64,000 bases of DNA. Origin: Deuterostichococcus epilithicus (Eukaryota; Chlorophyta; Trebouxiophyceae; Prasiolales; Stichococcaceae). Shown here piece by piece: positions 38,587-50,215 of the stretch (position 1 is its first letter; every line of letters begins with the position of its first letter). The stretch is taken from the NCBI GenBank assembly GCA_033439295.1, contig JAVTLE010000010.1:1240001-1304000 (forward strand). Reading direction: 5' to 3'. The position numbers and the translations under genes are program-made. Below the pieces are notes generated by a model. The model was not told where the DNA came from. It was given only the letters and a program-made list of their open reading frames with translations, and ran no database searches.

Positions 38587-41500
38587 CTACGTGCCAGCGG
38601 CCTGCGCGGCCGCCGCGCCGCTGACCGCAGCAGACACATCCTCGAGGTCCGGCTGCACTTCCGCGAGCACAGCTGCAGGAAGCACCGCCTGCGTCGAGGC
38701 TCGGGCGGCAGCCCAAGAAAGCTCGCCGCCGGCCCCCAGGCTGCGGCGGCTGCCGTCATCAGTCGCCGTCAGAGCCGTGAGTGCTGAGCAGAGCGCGGTG
38801 CAGGCTTTTGCAGTGTGCACGCCGCCGCCGCCGCTCAGGCTGGCGCTGAGGCCTGCCGCCCATGCCAGCATGCCGAGCAGCGCGGACAGCGGCCCCTGCT
38901 CGGTCGCCAGCCGTGCTGCCCGCGGGCTGCTGCGCACCACGCCCTTCAACACGCGGCAGCCCATCGCGATGCGCTGGCTGGCTTGCAGCGATGCTGCAGC
39001 CCTGCCCGCGTCTGCGGCGTCGCTGGCGGAGCCGATCATCTGCACGCTGGCCAGCACGGCCAGCGCGGCCGACGCCGACGCCGTCGCCAGCTCGTCGCAC
39101 ACAACCAGCGGCGTGCCCGGCTGCTCATCGATCCTGCTGGTCCAGGCGGTGAAGGCGCGCAGCGCGAGGCACACCGCGACGTCCGGGGGCTCATCGCCAG
39201 CAAGGCGCCGACAGGAACGGCGGACGTGACTTTGAAGGCAGACGGCTGCAGCAGGTAGCGCAGCAGAGCGTCCACGAGGCCGGTGCCTGCGAGGGCCGAG
39301 GCCATCCTCAGCTTGCTGTCTCTGCTGCCGACGCCGACCACGTCCTGCAGGAGGCTGGCCATGGCGCCGGCGGCAAAGTCGCTTGCGGCCTGCACATGCC
39401 TGCATCCAGGTGCACACACAGCTCGTTGTGCGTGGCACTGTGTCCAAAGCTGGAACGTCGGATCGCAGCTGCACCCCAAACAAAGCTCTGGATGACAACT
39501 CAGCGAAAGACTCGTTACAGGCACAGACGGTTCCATGTGCACATGAAGCCCAAAGCCTAACATGACATCGGATCAGCAATGGACCCCACCTGCGGCGGGT
39601 GTTGCGCAGCTGTGGCGGAGCGCCCTCCGCTTCGTGCAGCAGGTGCAGTGAGGCGGGTGCGTCAAGAGCCGCGGCGGCGGCGCCGGTCGCGCCGAGCGCC
39701 AAGCGGCAGGCTCGCAACACCTCCGGGCACTGCATCATCAGGGTCAGAGCGTGCACCGGGATGCCCGGCGGCGGCTGCAGTGCCATGGCATCCAGCGACA
39801 TCTGCATCTTGGGGTCCGCCTTTTGTACGGCGAGCTCTGGGCGACGGGCAGCGGCGGCGGCAGCGATGCCAAGAGTGCGCATCAGGACCAGCATCTCGCT
39901 GGCGTGGGCCGCGGCGCCAGCCGGCGAGGAGCGCGCAGTGATCAGCAGGTGCATGGTGCCGAAGACTTCCGCGATGAATGACGCCCAGTTGCGGGGTGGC
40001 GCCGCAGCGATTGCAGCCTTGAGCACGCGGCTGGTGCGCCACAGGCAGCGCAGCCACTGGTCCGTGTCGGAGGGGTGGTCCGTGCTTGGCGACGCAACCA
40101 GGGAAGCAAATACCCGCAGCAGGTTCGCGGCTTCTGGCGGCGGCAGCGGCGCCTGCCGCGCGGCCCAGATGCGGGCCAGCGCCGTTGTCACGTGCACCAT
40201 GGCCTGCGCATCGTCGGGCTTTGGCACGCCGCCGTCCAGGCGGATGAAGGTGTCCTCGTGCAGGCGGCCGGCCAGCTCGACGGCGGCCTCCAGCAGGTCG
40301 GGCGCACCCAGCGAGGCCTTCGCAGCCGGCAGCGCAGTGGCGGCGTCGAGCACCCTGGCGGCGAGCGGCGTCTGGATTCTGACCTCGTAGCGCTTCAGCG
40401 ACTCGTCGGCCGTCAGCATAATCGCCAGCTGCGGGGTACTGGGCGCCAGGCCCACCGCGCGGCGCAGCACCTGGAGTGAACAAGAGACACAGTCTGTTCT
40501 TTTGCATCTGACAGCCGCCAGTCTGTTCTGCAAGGAGGCTGTTGCTTGCACCCGCTGCAGACGTTTGGAAAGGGGCAGTTGACCACTGAGTCGCACCAAA
40601 GGAATCTGAAGCTGCAATCTTGCAGACAGCACCAAGAATCCTGTGGATTGGGACTCAACAGCCGGGCTGGTCACGATCAGGCAGTCGCCAATCGTGAGGC
40701 CCTGGGTGTCGCAGTCGCGACGCAGCCGGTCGTTGTCACCTGAGCAAGGACTGGGATTGCAGCCTTGGCCAGCTGCTGCAGCATCGCGTCCCCAGTCGGA
40801 GGCTCAGAACTGTCGGACCCGGCAGCCATCACCGTCGCGAGCGGATCATCCACAGTCAATGGGTAGAGGATGATGGTCCCGAAGGCCCACTTGTCGGCGG
40901 CGTCGACCGCTGCCACCACGCCCGGGCGTGAAAGCACCACGATCGCGAAAGGCCAGCTCTGATGCAGCAGCAGGCTGTACAGCAGCCATGCCCAATCAAT
41001 GACCCCATCGGGGTCTGCGCTGCGAGGGTGGCCGAGCAGGTGGCCGATGCCCATGAATGCCGCAGCCGCCGTGGCATCGCTGTCGTTTTCCAGCAGCGCA
41101 AACAGCAATGCGAAAGTGTCGATCTTCTGGCGGTATGGCCTGGCGGCAGGGTCGATGGTGTCGCGCTGCCACCTACGCCGCAGTGCAGTGTTGTATTCAT
41201 GCGTGTGCAGTGCGCGCCAGCTTGACGATGCCTGGGTTCGGTGCACCCGACCAACTAGGGCAGCCTCTCCGGGACATGCTCTGCAAATGCGCGCCACTGC
41301 ACCACCCAATCATGTGAAGCAGAGGCTCACCGCGTCCAGGTCTTGCTCAGGACGGACGCGACCAGCTCGCCTGGCGTGGCGTCTCCCTGCTCCGCAACCT
41401 TAACCGCCAGCTCCTGCCCCAGGCGCCGCAGGTCAACGCGCCGCGCTGTCGCCTGGATGTGGTCTGGAAAACTCTGGCGCATGAACACCGCCTTGATCAC

Positions 41501-41924
41501 GGCGTCGACATCAGCGAGGCGGAAAAGAGGAGCCAAATAGGCGAACGCATCTCGCTTGTACGCATCTCGCTCGAAGTCTCCCATGTCGCTGCGTGCCTGC
41601 AGTAGCAACCATGGCTGTCTGGGTTTGCATAGCCGCAACCAGGAGGAGAAACGGAAACCAGCAAGTCAACAGCTCTGAAGGCGGAATTGACCATCTACAA
41701 GTATATGGTTCTTTTTCACAGAAACTCACCTGTGTGTGTTTCACGACGTCAGGTAGGAAACAGAGAGGCCTCCCCAATTTGCTGGAGTCGCCCAGCCAAG
41801 AGTCTACACGCTGAAACACCAAGCTGCCGCTCTGGATCAGAAAACAAGGCTGAGAACTGACTTGGCATGTGCTGGAAGGCTCAACTGAGGCTGTGGCAGA
41901 TCGGACATCGTCCCAGACTTGCAT
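38587..41924 (-). CDS. Unrecognised large alpha-helical protein, Ala-rich, possibly an alpha-solenoid
   Basis: I do not recognise this gene. The ATG at 41924 starts MQVWDDVRSATASVEPSSTC and runs to a GTGAG donor after VVKHTQ (about 41730). The next exons are about 41590-41327 (FAYLAPLFRLADVDAVIKAV), 41210-40742 (KIDTFALLFALLENDSDATA, DWAWLLYSLLLHQSW) and 40470-39600 (LLEAAVELAGRLHEDTF, RNWASFIAEVFGTMHLLITA). The last part is about 39390-38587, ending AAAAQAAGT-stop. Almost the whole protein is predicted-helical, with recurring 35-45 residue blocks of Leu/Ala amphipathic helices, as in HEAT/ARM solenoids. No defining repeat signature was proven. Around 39200-39240 the reading frame changes. 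Either a very short intron or a sequence error is needed there. Long plus-strand frames opposite it are GC-driven shadows. Confidence 0.6.
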
Positions 41925-42307
41925 GGGGAGCTCGCTCTCTGGGACGGGCTGCCATTACGAATTCCACGTCAGCAGGAGAGATGATGCCGGCCCTGTCGCA
42001 GTTTCCCCATCACACCGGTTTCTGAACGTCGCAGTCAGAAGTCGCCGGTGTGAACATCTGTCTCTGCAGCAACTGTTCACCGAATCAGCTTGTGTCAAGT
42101 TTGTCGAAGTGGCACATCACGTGTGCCTAACAGCACGAGACAGCCTGCCGAGTTGCAGTCACGTATCGACCATCGCATGTGACCGCAGCTTGAGAGCTTG
42201 TCAAGAATTGACCTCACATTTATCAGAGCTGCTTGCCAAGCTATGATCCTCGCCGTGACCTGACCCTCAGCAGGCTTCACAGTGGACGCAGGACAGCTGA
42301 GACAGGC
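41925..42307. promoter_or_regulatory. Shared upstream region of the helical-protein gene (-) and the ApaG gene (+)
   Basis: 383 bp separate the two start codons, with no exon signal. This is a candidate bidirectional promoter by position only. Confidence 0.45.
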
Positions 42308-44397
42308 ATGAGCAGCAACAAGGTGGCGCTGCGCGTCTACCGCGCGCTGCTGACGCAGACGCGCACGATCCAGGAGCGCAGCAGCAGCGACACGCTGACG
42401 CTGCGGCTGCCGGTGGAGGGGACATGGGGCCATGGCAAGACCTTTTCGGGCATGCAAAAGTACACGCGGGCGGTGCAGCGGTACCTGGGCGACCTGGCGC
42501 AGACATCGCAGCCCGCCTTCCTCACGGGCGCCACCGAGCCGGTGAAGCGCGGCGTGTTGCGGACGGCCATGGTCCAGCATGAGATCACATTGGGCAGCCA
42601 CACCCGTTGGGTGACAGCAGCAAGACAGCCTCTGGTGCAGCTTGCAGAGCATGGACAGACTGATGGCCCGATCGTTTGTCAGCATTACAGGCTACCTTGC
42701 CGTGCCTCCCGGGGCTGCTGCGAAGTGGCCGTGTTCATTGGAATGAAAAATCATTCGTCATTTGAGCCACGCCCTCAGCAGTCTGCTGCCGCTGCACACA
42801 GGGCGCCCTGAACCGATGTTCCATCAGGCTGGACCGGCTGACGGACACCATCCGGGACCGCTTCAGGTCGCACGCGGACTGCACGTCAGCAGAGGTGGCT
42901 CCGCATGTGGACAGCGCCCTCCAGGTGGGGCGGCATCGCGGCAATGCCACACAGCACGTCCTGGTGCCGACACCACAAAGTCCTGTTGTCAGCTCCACGA
43001 ACTGCCGTGTGAGAGGCACCAGCAGGCTCAAGAAGCGGGCTGAATGGGACCATCGAGAGCCTGGCGCTGCCAATGCGCCTCGCCTGTGTTCCAACGGGCA
43101 GCCCCACCGCCTGGCCTGCAGCTGAGATGTCCGGCCACCTCAGGCCGAGCCGCCTCAGCGGGCTTTTTGCCTGCAGGCGCTGAGGGTGCTGTCAGAGCAG
43201 ACGCACCTGCTGGACTGCAGCTCGGAGGGCGTCACGGAGGGCGTGCATGTGGACATCACGTCGACCTTCATCCGGGTGCGGGCCGAAGCAGCTCCTGATC
43301 CTTATGGAGAGCCGTTGTCTTCGACAACATGATGCGCTGGCCCCAAGTAGGCCTCTGGAAGTCCAGGACCCGCTGCCGCTGCATGCGATGCTGAGACAGA
43401 CAGCAACAGCCAGCACGTGGCTGCATGGGACCAGGACACATGGTGACACTTTCTGGTGGCTGGCTGCAGCAAGTTAACAGTGACAAAGCGAGGCGAGACA
43501 GGCCGCGCTACGTCTTCACATACCGGGTCCGAGTGACCAATACTGGGTGAGACGCCACAGCCTTTCGGCGAGCTGCCTCCTTGCAGAGCCGTGCACCTTG
43601 CTTGCACTTCGTCCTGGTTTGACGCTCCGGTGTGGATGCTTGGGCATTCCGCTGTACAGGAGTGAGCGGGTGAAGATCATTGGGCGGTCGTGGCTCATCA
43701 ATAACGCCACAACTGTGTATCACTCAGTCCCGAGGGGTTCCTACGGTGAGGCCTGCCGCTCCTGAGTGTCCAATGGACGTTGCAGATGCCGCATTGGAAT
43801 CGGTCATCCTGTCTACTAGCGACGCTGTGCTGCATCTCGTCACCTCTCAGCATGCAAAGCGCTCACCGTTCAGCTCGAAGCCGACTGCTTCATGGTTGTC
43901 ATTCCTTCCGCAGGAGTGGTCGGCTGCACGCCGATCCTGAAGCCTGGGGACTTTTTCGAGTACCATTCTGGCACTGACCTGGACACCGTGCGCGGCTCCA
44001 TGGAGGGCAGCTTCCAGATGGTCGTCCTAGGTAGTTGAATTTCTAATCAGATGCATCGTACACCCACACTTTTGCGCGTACGCGATGATGCAATGCCTGA
44101 TCGTAGCTCAACAGGAGTGGTGCTCGACACCTCGAAAAGGCCACCTTCTGCATGCCGCGGCCCTGCAGCCGCATATGAGGGCGCCGCAGCAAGACGGCCA
44201 AAGCAATCGCCACACTGTGCCACGAGGGACCTGCTGTCTGACTGTTGCGCTGCTTCGCCCGTGCAGACGAGAACGACAAGGCGACGCGGCGGTTCGATGC
44301 CCAGGTGCCCCGGTTCCGCCTGATTGGTGATGACAGGCCAGTGGCAGCGCCGCCAGCAGCGGAGCAGGAGGAGGACGAAGGCTGGGAGTCAGAATGA
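42308..44397 (+). CDS. ApaG (DUF525) domain protein
   Basis: The ATG at 42308 starts MSSNKVALRVYRALLTQTRT. This N-terminal helix has an LYR-like spacing (LRVYRALL) and is followed by about 60 residues of unknown function (TWGHGKTFSGMQKYTRAVQR). A helical exon near 42830-42930 reads RLDRLTDTIRDRFRSHADC. The ApaG domain is split over exons: VTEGVHVDITSTFI (about 43235), RYVFTYRVRVTNTG (about 43500), ERVKIIGRSWLINNATTVYH (about 43663) and GVVGCTPILKPGDFFEYHSG with GSMEGSFQMVVL (about 43915-44030). This follows the bacterial ApaG order exactly. The last exon (about 44267) is charged and acidic (EQEEDEGWESE-stop at 44395-44397). ApaG is a beta-sandwich found alone in bacteria and in FBXO3, POLDIP2 and plant SKIP16. 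Its ligand is unsettled. Organelle location is possible but not shown. Confidence 0.82.
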
Positions 44398-44615
44398 CTG
44401 CTGCCAGCAGAGTTTGTGCTGACGGTGCTGAGCGCTGTCGTTGGCTGTGTCCACTCATCTGGTGTTGAAGTTTTCAATGATGCTTTGTTCAGTGCGAGCT
44501 TGCACATGACGTGTTTTTCACCGCGCGGATGACGCTTGCTGGTTTCTAACACCCACTCTACGCACAAGAGGTCAACGACTGTGCCACAAGACTAGCCACG
44601 CCCGGAGTGGTGATT

Positions 44616-47600
44616 TCACAAGGACAGCGTGATAATGGAGTCTTCGGTCAGCAGCATGAGGCGGCTGCCACTGCTGGACGCGGACAGGGACACCCCCAAC
44701 ACCCCCAGCGTGTTGGGCCTGATGCCCAGCGGCACGATGCTGTTGGAGCCGACCTTTGCCTTTGCGGCCACAGCCTTGTAGATGTATGTGTAAGCGTGCG
44801 CTTCCACGATGGCCGCCGCCACAGCGCTGTCTGCAGGCAGTACACACGACACAAAATGGCAGCCGCCAGACACGTTGTCTTGACCTAAACAGGACCAAAT
44901 TTGCACAGAGGAGTCATGCCCAGCTGAGCGTCAAATCCCAGCCAGATTTTCCGGAAACCAAGATGTACAGGTTCACACCTGCATGTGCATCTGCACAAGC
45001 TTCTGCTCACTTTGCCAGTTGAGGCTGTACCCGGTGATGATTGCCGCTCACCTGGCTCGCCAAAGAGCACCGCCCGCCGCTGCACCTTGCCGGCCGCCAC
45101 GTATGCGAGCGCCGGCACGGTGGCGGCGTGCTCCGCCGTGATACCGCCATCGGCGCCGATGGAAACCCGCACGATTGCGGCGTCCACATCGTCCGTGAGG
45201 CCCAGCAACATCGAATCCTCGCCGGCGGCGCCAGCGCCGGCGCCACCGCTCTGGGAACCGTGTCGGGCGGGGCCGCCGTCGCTGGCCGGGGGCGTGCCGG
45301 CAGTGGTGCCGCCGCCGCCGGAGACGCCGCAGCTGACCCCCAGCAGGCGGTGCGGGCCGCAGACGATGCGGTCCACCTCCTCCGGCGGGCTGCTGCCCGA
45401 TGGCCCTTATGGTAGGAGGGACTGCTCGGTTGGCTTACAGCGGCTTCGGACGGAAGCCGAGACGCCATCAAAGCTATGCAGCACATCGACTGGCCGGGCT
45501 GGAAGCAGGCGGGCGATGGCGAGGTGTGTCACCCGCATAGCATGGTAAGCATGGCAACAGAGGGTGACAGGCCTCTCTGCACCTCTCCACTGAGCAAGCA
45601 CACTGCCATCGCTGCTCGGACAGCGGGCATTGGAGGCTGCTGCTGCGCACCTGCAGCGGCCTGACTGAGGGCGATCAGCACAAGCGCGACGGTGGGCTCC
45701 CCGCCGAGGGCCCCCTCCCCATCCGGCCCCGTCTCGCTGTCAATGTCCGCCAGCCGCTCGCTGACCGGCCCCTCTGCAGCCATCGCGCAGAAGCTCGGTG
45801 CGGCCTGTGTATTCTCTGCTGCTGGGTCTTGTGGCGGCCAGCCTTCAAGAACCTTACTACAGCAACTTCCACTGAAGTTGTCACTGCGAGTTCCTCCTGC
45901 AGCTACCCGCTTGCAGGTTTTCTCTCGCAGGCAGCAGGGATGCAAGGCCGAGCGCCGTCCGTGGGCACCCCCTTGAGCGAGTCACCACGAGAACAACACA
46001 CAAAGCCTGTGTCAGCACGGCCAGCCGCAGCACGTCCGGTCCCACGCAGCACCTGCCGGCCGGTCGGAGGTGTAGCGCGCGAGGTTCTCCACTGCCTGCT
46101 GCAGCGTGCGCGGGTTGACGTCAATCTCCTCCTCAGTCGCTGGCGGTGGTTGCGGGGCGGCGCCGAGTCCGCTTGCCGCCGCCGCTGCTGGCGGTGCAGT
46201 GCCGGGCGCCTGCGGCATACCTGGCTCGACCGCCAGCAGAACGAGATCCGGGCCGGGGGACACCACCACGGCGTGCGGCTTGGCGGCAGAAGCCTGCGCG
46301 GCAGGTACTTAAACATGGGTCCGCCAGATTTGAAGCTGACTTCATCCGACAAGCTGCTGACTGTGCTGGAATTCATCACCAAATATGAAATTCGACAACA
46401 AGGTCGCTTTCGTTGGATCTTCGTTCAGATCTTGAGCGACTATCAGCAGAGACACATCTGTGCCTCGACAGGAGACACATATTGCAGGCTCACAAGCACC
46501 TGCAACAGCAGCACGTCGACAAGTTGCAGGGGCTCGAAAGGAGACTCAGAGGACGGCTGCTGTAGCGTGATGGCGAAGACCTCGCAGGCTGCTAACACAC
46601 TGGCCCGCTTCTTCCGCAGCGCCGAGACGATGCACCGCAGCTTGCCTGCCAGGGGGCATGCTAGCCGGCGTCAGATGCGATGTCTTGCAATGAGAGCGAG
46701 TCGGCAGCCAGACAATCGCATAAGTAGCGCCAGGCATGACTGTCCAGCAGGTGCTGTGCATGCATGACCCCCTTTCTGTTCCCTGCCCACGATTGCAGGC
46801 TTCCTCAGCACACCTGCAGACTCGAAGGCTGCCTCAATGAGGAATGGCCGCACACCCTGCAGCGGCGGCACTGCGCGAAGCGGGCAGATGGGCGCGGTGC
46901 CTGCGGCAACAGGCACGATTGCATCAGCAACAGCGATATCCTGACCGACTCACAGCTCGTGGTAAGCGACAACTTGAAATGGACATGTTGGCCGGTGGTC
47001 TCATGCTGCTGACAGAGTGCGCAGTGCAGTCTGATGCAGGGCATTGCACGCATGACTCAGACGATTCTCGCCTTCCGCACTGCCTTCTGTCAGCAGCTGC
47101 AGGTCGCCAAAGCCGCTGCTGACGAGCAACCGCGGTGCGGTTGCACCACCGCTGTCGCCGCCGTCGCAGCCACCTCGCACCGCCGCTAAAGATGCTGGCA
47201 AGCGTGCCTCCAGCAGGCCGCCGGTAGCCTCGGCCTCCTCCTTGCCGCCCAGCGCGCCTGGCACAAATCACTGCGCATCACTTGGTGCTTCGCACAGCGC
47301 TGCCACGCGGTGTGCTGCCTACTGCCGCGCAATGCTGTGCAATGGCCAGTCTGCTGCCGCAGAGCGGAACAAGGGCGCAATGCGTCTCCGGCTGACCCGG
47401 AGACTGCCTTCCCTGCTCTGGCAGGCGATGCACCTGTCAGGCGGTGTGTGGCGATGCCACCCGCATCATCCTTGTACTCCACACGGTGCAGCGCGGGGGC
47501 CTCCTGCGCCTGCTGTAGGAACACGTAGTGGCGCCCCAGCTGCTCGTGCAGGTGGTTGTGCGTAACGACGGTCTTAGTCTGCAGGAAGCCCTCGCCGGCT

Positions 47601-47734
47601 GCGGATACAGGCTGCACGCGGCCCGGCAGGCTGTGCCGGCTGAGGGTGACGTTCGCGTCCGAGTCGAGGCGCCAGCTCCCGAAGGCGTGGTTGCTGAGCT
47701 CTCGAGTAAGCTTGAGCAGTTTTGCAGCCGACAT
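44616..47734 (-). CDS. NUDCD1-like (CML66) protein, beta-propeller type
   Basis: The ATG at 47734 starts MSAAKLLKLTRELSNHAFGS. Later exons give VVTHNHLHEQLGRHYVFLQQ (about 47560-47500), PRLLVSSGFGDLQLLTEGSA (about 47120), KLRCIVSALRKKRASVLAAC (about 46640), HAVVVSPGPDLVLLAVEPG (about 46270), LLGLTDDVDAAIVRVSIGA (about 45200), AATVPALAYVAAGKVQRRAV (about 45110) and YTYIYKAVAAKAKVGSNSIV with RLMLLTEDSIITLSL-stop (44785-44616). Several blocks align in order with human NUDCD1: DGTGRLYVIGTGERG, AAIEPDGNGLMIVSY, FCLRHDVDALLW, IATFNALGYVQASKRDKKF and the end RLFVLTTKNLFLIKV. I recalled these comparisons from memory rather than computing them. The central CS (p23-like) domain of NUDCD1 was not found. 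The family acts as a cochaperone or RNA-helicase partner in animals. The role here is unknown. Confidence 0.5.
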
Positions 47735-48078
47735 GACGCTCAACGCAGGCAGCTCGATGGCCGATGCTTCACATGCTGACGGTGCCGCGGTGCCGCTCTG
47801 ATTTCGGAAGATCGTGCACATGTGTCGAATACGAGCCTGCAAAGCATGTGGGATCACTTACATGCATGCAGCGTGCGCCTGAAGCGGCAGATCCGTTCCG
47901 AAAGCTTCTGACGTGCACAAATCTCAGGTGCAGCAGAGCATTGTGTGCGATTTCCGCGCTTGCAGTCACCTCAATCGCTATCTGGAATCTGGTGCAGCCT
48001 TTTCATCAAGCAGCGCTGTCCTTACGCTCTCGGGGAGCTACCCACCGTTCAGCACCGTTCAGCGGCAGCGCATTTGGC
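47735..48078. promoter_or_regulatory. Shared upstream region of the NUDCD1-like gene (-) and the GNAT-like gene (+)
   Basis: 344 bp lie between start codons, the tightest divergent pair in the window. It contains a perfect tandem repeat of caccgttcag near 48045-48065. No known element was assigned. Confidence 0.45.
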
Positions 48079-49490
48079 ATGCTGGCCTGTCCAACAGCTG
48101 CAGGACAAGTAAAAGCCTCTACTTGCATCGCAAGGAACTCGCCCAAGGGGCCTCGACCGTCCCTGCATCTTCGAACGCCAGCTCTGCGCATCCAGCCAGG
48201 TGGGCCACTGCGCGCCTCACCTTTGCCACCTGTCCCTCCCCGGCTTGCATTCACGTGCTGATTGGTTGCATCTGCAGGTGCTCTGAGCTGGCTGCGTGGC
48301 AGAAATTTCCAGCCAGCACTAAGATCCATACGGCAGCCGCAAGCAGTCGGCAGCCAGATGATCAGCGCAGCACAGGAGGCGGTACGGGAGACAAGACTGC
48401 ACCTGTGGTGAGGTACCGCCGGGACAAGCCGAGAGAAGCCCGCACAATGATTCAATTTCGCCTGATGGCTGCAGAATGAGAAAGAAACGACGCCACTGCT
48501 CACAGTGAAGGAGGCCCAGGCCATTGCCGCAGCCAGGTGATCATGTGACAGTTCAAAGTCTGCACATTGCCTAACTCTGTGACAAAATGCCAATTGAACA
48601 TCGTCAGGTGCATTGAAGCTTTTGCAAATGCGCTGCAGGGGCTTGACTCTTGCCGTTCGCGGGTTTGGCCCATTATACGAAATCACATGCCGAGATGGTG
48701 CGCTGGATGCCTGGAGAGAGCTTGCTATAGGATATCATCACACAATTCGGGAGTCGGCTGCATGCATCGTCATTATAAGTCCCAGGCAGCATCTGTGTCC
48801 GCACGCGCAGGCAGTGAGAAGGGCCCCATTGTCGGGGTGTCCTCAGGGTTCACGGCGACCCCCTTCGGCCTGATGCACTGCGACAGCCTGCGGGTGTTTG
48901 TCAACAGGTGAGGAGGTGCATGAGGTGCATGCTATTCGTTGCCGTGCAAACGTCTCCAACACAATTCAGACAATGTCACTGCGGCGACGTCGACGCTGTG
49001 ATCCCTCTGACTTGATATGTGTTGGACCATTGCGCAGGCTGGAGGACAGGGATGGGAAGTCGGCACGGGAAAGGGGCGTCGGACTGGGGCTGCTCATCAG
49101 CGCCTCGGTCATCGCATACGGCGCCGAGCGGGGCTGCAAGAAAGCTGAGATCCTCGCCATCAACGATGACGGTAAGTCAATGTGCGGTGGACCTTCTCGA
49201 CCTTCATGGCTGCCAATGTGTGACAAGCTGCCAACCTATCAGGCTCTATCGCCAGGCCGGTTCCAGCAAGCAGTTGACCGTACACGTAGTGCATTGCAAC
49301 AGATACAATCCACGCCCGACTCTGCAAGTACTACCGGAGGATGGGCTTCAGGACAGTGCGCGAAGTGGGCAGCAATGGCCTGTCAGATCTGCCGCACCAG
49401 CTGGTGTGGGGCGGCATCGGCACAAGAATGGATGCAGACACAAGGTCCTTTCTGAGGCGCTGGACCAAACCGATCAGAAACAGGCAGTGA
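48079..49490 (+). CDS. GNAT-like acetyltransferase-fold protein, probably plastid-targeted
   Basis: The ATG at 48079 begins a Ser/Arg/Pro-rich, acid-poor leader (ASTCIARNSPKGPRPSLHLR, exon 48079-48199) that looks like a transit peptide. Exon 2 (from 48278) continues in frame as GALSWLRGRNFQPALRS and ISAAQEA. A short exon near 48484 encodes KETTPLLTVKEAQAIAAA. Then come LAVRGFGPLYEITCRDGALD (about 48650), IVGVSSGFTATPFGLMHCDS with LRVFVNR (about 48825-48908), and GVGLGLLISASVIAYGAERG with CKKAEILAIND (about 49076-49170). The final exon reads YYRRMGFRTVREVGSNGLSD with LVWGGIGTRMDAD (about 49320-49490). The GVGLGLL loop followed by a helix, and the terminal YYRRMGF, match the GNAT fold (acetyl-CoA pyrophosphate loop and last helix). 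Close relatives exist in land plants as uncharacterised chloroplast proteins. The substrate is unknown and some exon joins are approximate. Confidence 0.65.
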
Positions 49491-49539
49491 GTTTGACTAC
49501 AACGCGACAAGTTTCATGTGTGATCGGAAGCACTGGAGT

Positions 49540-50215
49540 TGACAGGGCGTTCTCAGCTATCTTTAGAGGAGCCGAGAGGGCGGTAGTTCTTAGTGTGACC
49601 AACTTTACACAGCCGGTCAACAGGAACCAATTGATTACAGCACCCATTGTCTTCAAGCACCATCTGCTCGGGCACGTGGTGGACTTGATCGCCTTGATCA
49701 AGAGGGCACACAACCTGGCAGTGCCACTAGAAGGTGCGGGTGCTATGCTGCCTATTGCTTTGGGAAACTCGTCCACCCACTCGGACCTGCATTATGGACA
49801 GCCGATCGCACCATACCCACGCTCAAGCAGACGATACGCAAAGCAGGCAGGGTGCAGACGGCACAAGCAACGCGCGACCGCATCACCCTCCGCCGCCACC
49901 TGCTGCGCACTACCAGGCTCTGACCCCAAGAACCCTCGACTCCTGCGCCGCGGCCTGTGCGCCTTCCACCCCTCCCGCCGGTGCTGCCGATTAACAAGCA
50001 CAGACACGCACATGCCACAACTGAACACATAAAAGAACTTGAGCAGACGTCCGTCCAGCCCCTGCAGGGTTTCGTCAGCAGCGCCCGCACCGCCTGACCA
50101 GCCATTTTGGGCTCCGCCGCCGACGCTGTCGCCGGCAAGCAGGTCGCTGGTGGCACCAAAAGCATTCGGCTGCTCCACAGCTGTGCCGACTTCGCGATGC
50201 AAGCTTCAGTTTTCA
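49540..50215. repeat. Copy 1 of a 0.7-kb direct repeat
   Basis: This matches 53418-54110 in the same orientation over nearly its whole length, with small indels. Shared blocks include gaaactcgtccacccactcg, gggtgcagacggcacaagca, accctcgactcctgcgccgc and gtttcgtcagcagcgcccgc. Neither copy has terminal inverted repeats or a transposase. On the minus strand both copies encode VEQP(N/D)AFG.(A/T)SDL and ADETLQGLD. Confidence 0.85.

Noticed and set aside
39579-40479. Long plus-strand frames opposite the helical-protein gene
   Set aside because: The minus frame has coherent helices, start, stop and introns. The plus frames are shadows of high-GC third positions.
48006-48686. 226-codon minus-strand open frame
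   Set aside because: It overlaps the better-supported plus-strand exons of the GNAT-like gene, including its in-frame transit-peptide join.
49540-50215. Repeat copy 1 as a DNA transposon or LTR element
   Set aside because: No terminal inverted repeats, LTR pair, transposase or reverse-transcriptase motif was seen in either copy.
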